From positions 4,219,001-4,283,000 of the forward strand of contig NZ_CP017174.1 in the NCBI RefSeq assembly GCF_006402735.1: a DNA stretch of 64,000 nt, written 5' to 3'. This document shows, piece by piece, positions 44,301 through 53,300 of this stretch. Position numbers and translations under genes: made by a program. Positions within the stretch are counted from its first letter, which is position 1, and each line of letters starts with the position of its first letter. The DNA comes from Myxococcus xanthus (GTDB taxonomy: Bacteria; Myxococcota; Myxococcia; Myxococcales; Myxococcaceae). Under the pieces are notes generated by a model. That model saw only the letters and a list, made by a program, of their open reading frames with translations. It was not told the DNA's origin and made no database searches.

Positions 44301-47300
44301 GGCTGGCCGCCGCGCTTCTGCTGGAGCCGCGCCATGGGGTAGCGGCGGTGCGGCATCAACTCCTGCTCATACTTCGCGACCTGCTGGATGAGCTCCAGCC
44401 ATGTGCCTCCAGACAGCGTCACCGGGAAGGGGACGCTGTTGAGGAACAGGCCAATCATCCGCTCACCATCGACGACTTCGGGGCGGCCGTTGGCGACGAT
44501 GCCGGTGACGACGGAGGTGCTGCCTTCGACGAAGCCGCGGACGCGCAGATGCACGGCCAGCAGCACCGTCTTGAGGGACACGCCCGCCTCGTGGGCCACG
44601 CGTACCAAGGCCTGCTGGAGAGGAGCGGGGATGCGCACGTCGTGGTTGTGCAGTACGCGTTCGTCGTCCCTGGCCCGGTTCGGGCGGGAACTTGGCGAGT
44701 CTATGGCTTCCATGCGCTTCAGCCAGAAACGCTCACTCTCCGCGGACTGCTGGGCCTCACGCTCCAACGCAATGAACTGGCGGTAGGTCGCAGCCAGGGG
44801 CTGTGCCGGGGGCGTGTTGGAGTCGTTCTGCAATTCGAGGTAGCGGCCGAAGAGCTCCGAGAACAGGGTCGCGGCGCTCCAGCCATCGAGGATGGCGTGG
44901 TGGAAGACGATGGTCAGCTGAACGCTGCGGTCTGTGCGGCGATGCACGGCGACATGGAGCAAGGGCGCCTGGGTCCACTCGAAGGGCTTGATGCGCTCCG
45001 CTTCCACCCACTCCCGCAGGAACGCGTCCTGCTGGGAGGGTTCCAGATGCCGAAGGTCTTCGATGCGCAGAGGCGGCTTGACCTCACGGTGGACGAGTTG
45101 GAGGGGCTCCTCGTAGCCATCCAGATGGAAGGAGGTTCGCAGGATGGCGTGACGCGCAATCAGTTCCTGAAACGCCTGACGTAGCAGCGGCTCGTGTAGC
45201 TCCAGATCCAGGTGGAAGCTGAACATGTCGTGGTAGATGCCGGCCGAGGCATCCAGCGCGCTCTCGAAGAGCATGCCCGACTGGAGCGCGGCCAGAGGGT
45301 AGGCATCCTCCACGTCTTCCGGCAGCCGCTTGCGGTCCGCTTCGGACACGAAGCCGAAGGGGGCCACGTCATGTGCGGCAGGGGCGGACCCTTCGGTGTG
45401 CTTCACTGCGCCGGAGAGCTGGCGGATGGTTGGGTGCTGCAGCAGCTCCATGATGGGCAGATCCAGGCCCCGTTCGCGCAGCTTCGCGATGACCTGGATG
45501 CTGCGGATGGAGTCGCCGCCCAGCTCGAAGAAGCTGTCGTCGATGCCGACCTGGCGGAGGCCCAGGACCTCGGCCCAGATATCGGCGATGGCCTGCTCGG
45601 AGGCATCCCGTGGTGCCTCGAAGGGGGCACCCATCAGGGCTCGGTCCGCGTCGGGGGCGGGCAGGGCCTTGCGGTCCACCTTCCCGTTTGCCGATAGCGG
45701 CAGGGACTCCATCGGGATGAAGATGGCAGGGACCAGGTACTCGGGCAGCTTGCGCAGGACGTGATCGCGCAGGGCACGGGGCTCTACAGACTCCACGCCG
45801 TCTTCGCCCACGACGTAGGCCACGAGGCGCTTGTCGCCAGGAGCGTCCTCACGAGCGAGGACGACCGCCTCCTGGACACCTGGAGCCTGCTGGAGGACGG
45901 CCTCGATTTCGCCCAGTTCGATGCGGAAGCCGCGCACCTTCACCTGGAAGTCGGAGCGGCCGAGGAACTCCAGCGATCCGTCGGCCTTCCAGCGGACGCG
46001 GTCGCCGGTGCGGTAGAGGCGAGCGCCGGGCGACTCCGAAAAGGGGTGCGGGAGGAACTTCTCGGCCGTCAACTCCGGACGGTGGAGGTAGCCCCACGCG
46101 AGGCCGTCGCCACCGACGAAGAGCTCGCCAGGGACGCCGACAGGGACAGGCTCCATGCGCGAGTCGAGGACGTAGGCGGAGGAGTGTCCCAGGGGCCTGC
46201 CGATGGGGACGGAGGTGCCGAAGGCCTCGCCTGCGCGGAGGGAGTGGGTGGCGGAGAAGGTGGTGTTCTCAGTGGGGCCGTAGCCGTTGACGAGGACGGC
46301 GCCCTGGGGAATGCGCTCCAGGTGCTGGCGGACACGAAGCGGCGGCAACACGTCACCGCCAGCGAGGACTTGCCGGACACCGGCCAAGGCGTTGCCCTGG
46401 TGAAGCACCATCTGCTCGAAGAGGGCAGCGGTGAGCCAGAGGGTGGAGACGCGGTGGTGAGTCAGCAGCGCGGCGAGTTCGTCCAGAGAAGGCGTGTGAG
46501 GCGGAGCGAGGACGAGGCGAGCGCCGTGAAGCAGCGCGCCCCAGAGCTCCAGAGTGGAAGCGTCGAAGGCGACAGGAGCCAGTTGGAGGAAGACTTCGTC
46601 AGAGCCGAAGTGGATGAAAGGGTTTTCGAGAACGAGCCGGGCGACGGCGCGGTGAGGAATGCAGACGCCTTTGGGCCGGCCGGTGCTGCCGGAGGTGAAC
46701 ATGACGTAGGCGAGGTCATCACCGCCTACGGCCACGGGCAGAGGCGCGTCATGAGGCAATGCGGTGATGACGTCCGCGTCCGTGTCCACGCACACCATCA
46801 ACCCGCCCGAGCTGGGCAGCTCATCGGCGAGCGACTCCTGCGTGACGAACACGCTGACGCCGGCCTCCTGAAGCAGCAAGGAAATGCGTTCAGCGGGGTA
46901 GTGGTGGTCGATGGGCACGTAGGCGCCGCCTGCCTTGAGGATGGCAAGCAGGCCCACCACCATGTCCGGCGAACGTTCCAGGCACAGGCCCACGCGGGTG
47001 CCGCGGGAAACACCATACGCGCGCAAGTGGTGCGCGAGCTGATTTGAGCGGCGGTCCAGCTCCGCGTAGGTGACGACGCTCTCACCGCTGACGAGCGCCA
47101 TGGCGTCTGGCGTGCGAGCCGCCTGCTCGGAGAAGAGAACGTGAATCGGCGTATCGCGCGGGAACACGGCGGACGTCGCGTTCCAGTCGACCAGGAGTTG
47201 CTGACGCTCCTCGGTGCGCAGAAGGGGCAACTCGGCCAGACGCTGGTTCTCATCCGTGACGATGGCTTCCAGCAGCGTGCGGAAGTGCCCCATCATGCGC

Positions 47301-50300
47301 TCGGCGGTGGAGGCATCGAAGAGGTCGGTGTTGTAGTTCAGCGCGCCGGAGAGCCCTTCCGGGGACTCTTCCAGCAAGAGACTCAAGTCGAATTTGACGG
47401 TCTCCAGCTCCGTCTCCAGCACACGCAACGATAGCCCCTGCAACTCCAGTCGTACGGGCGGCGTGTTCTGCAGGGTGAAGGTGACCTGGAAGAGCGGCGA
47501 GCGGCTCGGGTCTCTCGCGGGTTGCAGCACCTCGACCAGCTTTTCGAACGGCACGTCCTGGTGTTCGGACGCGCCCAGCGCCGCCGCCTTTACTTGGGCC
47601 AACAGCTCACGGAATGTGAGCTCCGGCGACATGCGGGCCCGGAAGACCAGCGTGTTGACGAAGAATCCGATGAGCTCTTCCAGCTCCGGCCGGGTGCGGC
47701 CCGCGATGGGCGAACCGACGCAGATGTCCTGCTGACCAGAGTAGCGAGAGAGCAGCAACTGCCAGGTCGCCAGCAGGACCATGAAGGGCGTCGCCTCATG
47801 ACGGCGCGCCAGTGCAGTCATAGGCTCGGAGAGCTTCGCGGGCATCTTCACCGGGAGGAGCGCTCCCCGGTACGTCTGCACCGCCGGGCGCGGCCTGTCG
47901 GTAGGCAGCTCCAGGGCCGCGGGGGCTTCAGCGAGCTGTTCACGCCAGTAGTTCAGCCGTGACTCCAGCACCGGCCCCTGCATCCATTCTCGCTGCCAGA
48001 GGGCGTAGTCGGCGTACTGCACCGAAGGCGGGGGGCGCTGTACCTCGCGGCCCTGGACGGCGGCTTCGTAGCCCTCCGCCACCTCCCGCACCAGCACGCC
48101 CACGGACCAGCCATCGGACACGATGTGGTGCATCGTGACGAACAGGACGTGCCTGTCCGAAGCCAGCCGGAGCAAGCGCGCCCGGAAGAGCGGGCCGCGC
48201 ACCAGGTTGAACGGGAGATGGGCCTCCTCGTTCGCGAGCTGTCGGGCCCGGGCATCACGCTCACCTTCGGGCAGGGTGGAGATGTCCGTGATGGGCAACT
48301 CCAGCGTCTTGAGCGGATGGACGACCTGTACGGGCAAGTCCCCCTCGTTCCGGAACGTCGTGCGCAGCGCCTCGTGTCGCTGCACCACCCGCAACAGGGA
48401 CTGCTCCATCGCGCGAATGTCGAGCGCTCCGTCGATGGCCACCGCCGCGGGGTTGTTGTACGTCGCGGTGTCGGGCGTCAGTTGCTCCATCACCCACAGC
48501 CGCTGCTGGACGAAGGACTGGGGCAGTGGACGATCGCGTGGCGCGGCACGGATGGGCGGCAGGGCACTCGCGGTGCCGCGAGCCCGCTCGGAATCCAGAC
48601 GCGCGGCAAGCGCCGCCACCGTGCTCTGCTCGAAGAGGGCCCGCAGCGGCAGGTCTACGTCGAAGTCCTGCCGCAGCCGCGTCACCAACTGGGTGGCCAG
48701 GAGCGAGTGGCCCCCGAGTGCGAAGAAGTCATCCTCGGCGTTCACCGTCTCGACATGCAGCAGCGTGGCCCAGTGGGCGGCGACACGACGCTCCGTTTCC
48801 GTGCTGAGCGGGCGCGTGGCGGCGTGCCGAGGAACTTCCGATGCCGGCAGTGCCTTGCGGTCCAGCTTGCCATTGGGGGTGAGTGGCAGGGCCTCCAATG
48901 TGACGAAGGCCGAGGGCACCATATGCTCGGGCAGCCGCTCCTTGAGGAGCGCGCGGAACGTACCAGAGTCCACGACGGTGGTGGCCTCCGCCTCCCCGAC
49001 CACGTACGCCACCAGGCGTTGCAGCCCTGGCGTGTCTTCGCGGACCAGGACCACGGTGTCGCGAACCGCGGGGTGTTGGCGCAGCGCGGACTCAATCTCT
49101 CCCAGTTCGATGCGGAAGCCTCGCACCTTCACCTGGAAGTCGATGCGGCCCTGGAACTCGAGTTCGCCCTGGGGCAACCAGCGAGCCCGGTCTCCCGTCC
49201 GATAGAGGCGGGCGCCGGGGGCCGTGCTGAAGGGATTGGGAATGAACCGCTCGGCGGTGAGCTCAGGACGATTCAGGTAGCCACGCGCCAGGCCCGCTCC
49301 AGCAATGTAGAGCTCGCCTGGCACACCTGCCGGTACTGGCTGCAGGTACGCGTCCAACACGTAGGTCTGAGCGTTCGCCAACGGACCGCCCAGCGAAGGA
49401 GGCAGGGACGCTCCGCGCACGGGACGCAGCGTGGAGTCCACGGTGCACTCCGTAGGGCCGTAGACGTTGAAGCACTCGATGTGGGGATGGGCGGAGAGCC
49501 GGACCCAGAGCGACTCGTCCAGTGCCTCGCCGCCAGCCAGTACGCGCAAGGGGCTGTGTGCCGCAAGGCCCTCGTCCAGGAGCAGCCGCAGTTGTGAGGG
49601 AGCGCAGTCCAGGACGTCCACGGAATGCCGCCTCAACCACGCCAGCATCAGGCGGGTGTCCTCGCGTGTCGCTTGTGACACCACGCACAGCGCATGTCCG
49701 TCCGCGAGCTGCACCAACTGCTGAACGGACGCATCAAAGGACAGCGACGCATTGAGGCTGACGCGGAGGGGCTTGTCCACACCTGCGTAGGCGGTGGCTG
49801 CCAGCGCCGCGCGCAGGTTCATCACCGAGGCGTGCTGCACCATGACGCCCTTGGGCATGCCGGTGCTACCCGACGTATAGATGACGTAGGCGAGGTGCTG
49901 GGGCCGGCTGAGTCGCGGCGGGTTGGACGCGTCCCGTGAACCGATCACGAGCCCTGCGTCATCCACACAGAGGACCTCCACCATGTGCCCGGCGAGCTTG
50001 TCCGCGACTCGCTGCTGCGTGAGCACGCAGCCGACATTCGAGTCGCTCAGCATGTAGGCCAGGCGCTGGGCGGGATATGCCGGATCCATGGGGACGTAGG
50101 CGCCGCCTGCCTTGATGATGGCGAGGACGCCGACGACCATGTCGACCGAGCGCTCCATGCACAGGCCCACGCGGACCTCGGGCCCTACGCCTCGGGCACG
50201 TAGGGCCCAGGCGAGCTGGTTGGCCCGACGGTTGAGTTCGGCATAGGTGAGTGAGTGCTCATCACCCAGCACGGCCAGCGCATCGGGAAAAAGGGCCGCA

Positions 50301-53300
50301 CGGTCCTCGAACCGCTCGTGCAAGCATCCTTCCCAGGCGACCTCTCGGCGCGTGGCATTCCACGCCTCCAGCAGCGTGTCGCGGTCGGCCGGTGGGAGCA
50401 GCGCTGCCTGCTCGTAGCGGCCACCTGGTCCCGCGGCCACGGCTTCCAGTGCGCGCAGGTAGTACTGCCCCAACTTCCGCGTTCGCTCCGCTTCGTGCCG
50501 AGTGCCCGTGGTGGCGATGGAGACCGATAGCGACGAGGTGTCGGGATCCTGGGTGAAGGTGACGCCCAGCGGGAGTTCCATCCAGGCGGCGCCCAGCATC
50601 TCGTCCACGAAGCGCAGCCCCTTCTGTTGGGAGAGCCCTCCCGCGACGTGAAAGTGGATGAAGTTGAAGAGCGTGTCGAACAGAGGCTGACCGCCGCGCT
50701 TCTGCTGGAGCCGCGCCATGGGGTAGCGGCGGTGTGGCATCAACTCCTGCTCATGCTTCGCGATCTGTTGAATGAGCTCCAGCCATGTGCCTCCAGGCAG
50801 CGTCACCGGGAACGGCACGCTGTTGAGGAACAGGCCAATCATCCGCTCGCCATCGACGACTTCCGGACGACCATTGGTGACGATGCCGGTGACGACGGAC
50901 GTGCTTCCTTCGACGAAGCCCCGGACGCGCAGATGCACGGCCAGCAGCACCGTCTTGAGGGACACACCCGCCTCGTGAGCCACGCGCAGCAATGCCTGCT
51001 GAAGCGGAACAGGGATGCGCACGTCGTGGGTGTGCAGCACGCGCTCGTCGTCCCGGGACCGGAGCGGGCGCGGACTTGCTGCGTCCACGCCATCCATGCG
51101 CCGCAGCCAGAACCGCTCGCTCTCATGGGAGTTCTGGGCTTCGCGCTCCAAGGCCACGAACTGCCGGTAGGTGGCGGCCGGGGTCGGCGCGGCGGGGGCG
51201 TCAGTGCCCTCCAGCAATTCGAGGTAGCGGCCGAAGAGTTCCGAGAGAAGGGTCGCGGCGCTCCAGCCATCGAGGATGGCGTGGTGGAAGACGATGGTCA
51301 GCTGGACGGTGGTTTCCGACCGGCGATGCACGCAGAGCCGCATCAGCGGCGCCTGGTTCCAGGTGAACGGCTGAACGCGTTCCTTCTCCGCCCACGCCTG
51401 CAAGTAGGCCGTTTGCTGGGTCGCCTCCAGGTGCTGGAGGTCTTCGAACTTCAGCGGCGGTTCCACTTCACGGTGGACGAACTGGAGGGGCTCTTCATGG
51501 CCGTCCAGGTGGAACGACGTGCGCAGGATGGCGTGACGCGCGAACAGTTCCCGGAAGGCTTGTTGCAGCCGCGGTTCGTTCAGCGCCATCTCCACATGGA
51601 AGCTGAACATGTCGTGGTAGATGCCGGCTGAGGCATCCAGCGCGCTCTCGAACAACATGCCTGACTGGAGTGCGGCCAGCGGGTAGGCGTCTTCCACGTC
51701 CTTGGGCAGCCGCTGACGGTCTGCTTCGGACACGAGGCTGAAGGGTGCGATCTGGCTCGCGGGGGCCACGCTCGTGGCTTTGATGACACCGGCGAGTTCG
51801 CGGATGGTCGGGTGCTGGAGCAACTCCAGCGTGGGCAGCTCCAGGCCTTGTTCCCGCAACTTCGCGATGACCTGGATGCTGCGGATGGAGTCGCCACCCA
51901 GCTCGAAGAAGCTGTCGTCGATGCCGACCTGACGGAGGCCCAGGACCTCGGCCCAGATATCGGCAAGGGTCTGCTCGGAGGCGTTCCGCGGTGCTTCGAA
52001 CGGGGTTCCTGTCCGATTCAGGTCCGCGTACGGGGCGGGCAGCGCCTTGCGGTCCACCTTTCCGTTGGGGGACAGCGGCAGGTCCTCCAGCGGCATGAAC
52101 ACCGCGGGCAGCATGTATTCGGGCAGCCGCGCCTTGAGGAATGTGCGGATGCCGCCCACGGCATTCGCGGCCTGTTCTTCTGACCGCGCTGCGGCGGTGG
52201 GCACGAAGTAAGCCACGAGGCGCTTGTCGCCAGGAGCGTCTTCACGAGCGAGGACGACGGCCTCCTGGACGCCCGGGGCCTGCTGGAGGACGGATTCGAT
52301 TTCGCCCAGTTCGATGCGGAAGCCGCGCACCTTCACCTGGAAGTCGGAGCGGCCGAGGAACTCCAGCGAGCCGTCGGCCCTCCAGCGGGCGCGGTCGCCG
52401 GTGCGGTAGAGGCGAGCGCCCGGGGCGGAGGAGAAGGGGTGAGGGAGGAACTTCTCAGCCGTCAACTCCGGGCGGTTCAGGTAGCCCCATGCGAGGCCGT
52501 CGCCACCGACGAAGAGTTCGCCAGGGACGCCGACAGGGACGGGCTCCATGCGCGAGTCGAGGACGAAGGCGGAGGAGTGCCCTAGGGGCCTGCCAATGGG
52601 GACAGAGGTGCCGAAGGCCTCACCCGCGCGAAGGGAGTGTGTGGCGGAGAAGGTGGTGTTCTCAGTGGGGCCGTAGCCGTTGACGAGGACGGTGCCGAGG
52701 GGAATGCGCTCCAGGTGCTGACGGACGCGCAGAGGAGGCAACACGTCACCGCCGGCGAGCACCTGCCGGACACCGGCCAAGGCGTTGCCCTGGTGAAGCA
52801 CCATCTGCTCGAAGAGGGCTGCAGTGAGCCAGAGGGTGGAGACGCGGTGGTGAGTCAGCAGTGCGGCGAGTTCGTCCAGAGAAGGCGTGTGAGGCGGAGC
52901 GAGGACGAGGCGAGCGCCGTGAAGCAGCGCACCCCAGAGCTCCAGAGTGGAAGCGTCGAAGGCGACGGGAGCCAGCTGGAGGAAGACTTCGTCAGGGCCG
53001 AAGTGGATGAAGGGGTTGGCGAGGACGAGGCGAGAGACTGCGCGGTGGGGGATGCAGACGCCCTTGGGCCGGCCGGTGCTGCCGGAGGTGAACATGACGT
53101 AGGCGAGGTCCTCACCGCCCACGTCCGCGGAGGGAGGCGCGTCGTGTGGCAAGGCGGCGATGAGGTCCGCGTCCGTGTCCACGCACACGTGCTTGCTGTT
53201 GGATGCAGGGAGTCCTTCCGCCAGTGGCTTCGTCGTGACGAGCACGCCGATGCCGGCCTCCTGAAACAGCAAGGAGATGCGCTCAGCAGGGTAGTGGTGG

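Noticed and set aside
50839-51270. Epimerisation or dual C/E function for C2 and C4
   Set aside because: They carry a normal HHxxxDG (HHAILDG) and lack the N-terminal second His motif of dual domains; no separate E domain is present.
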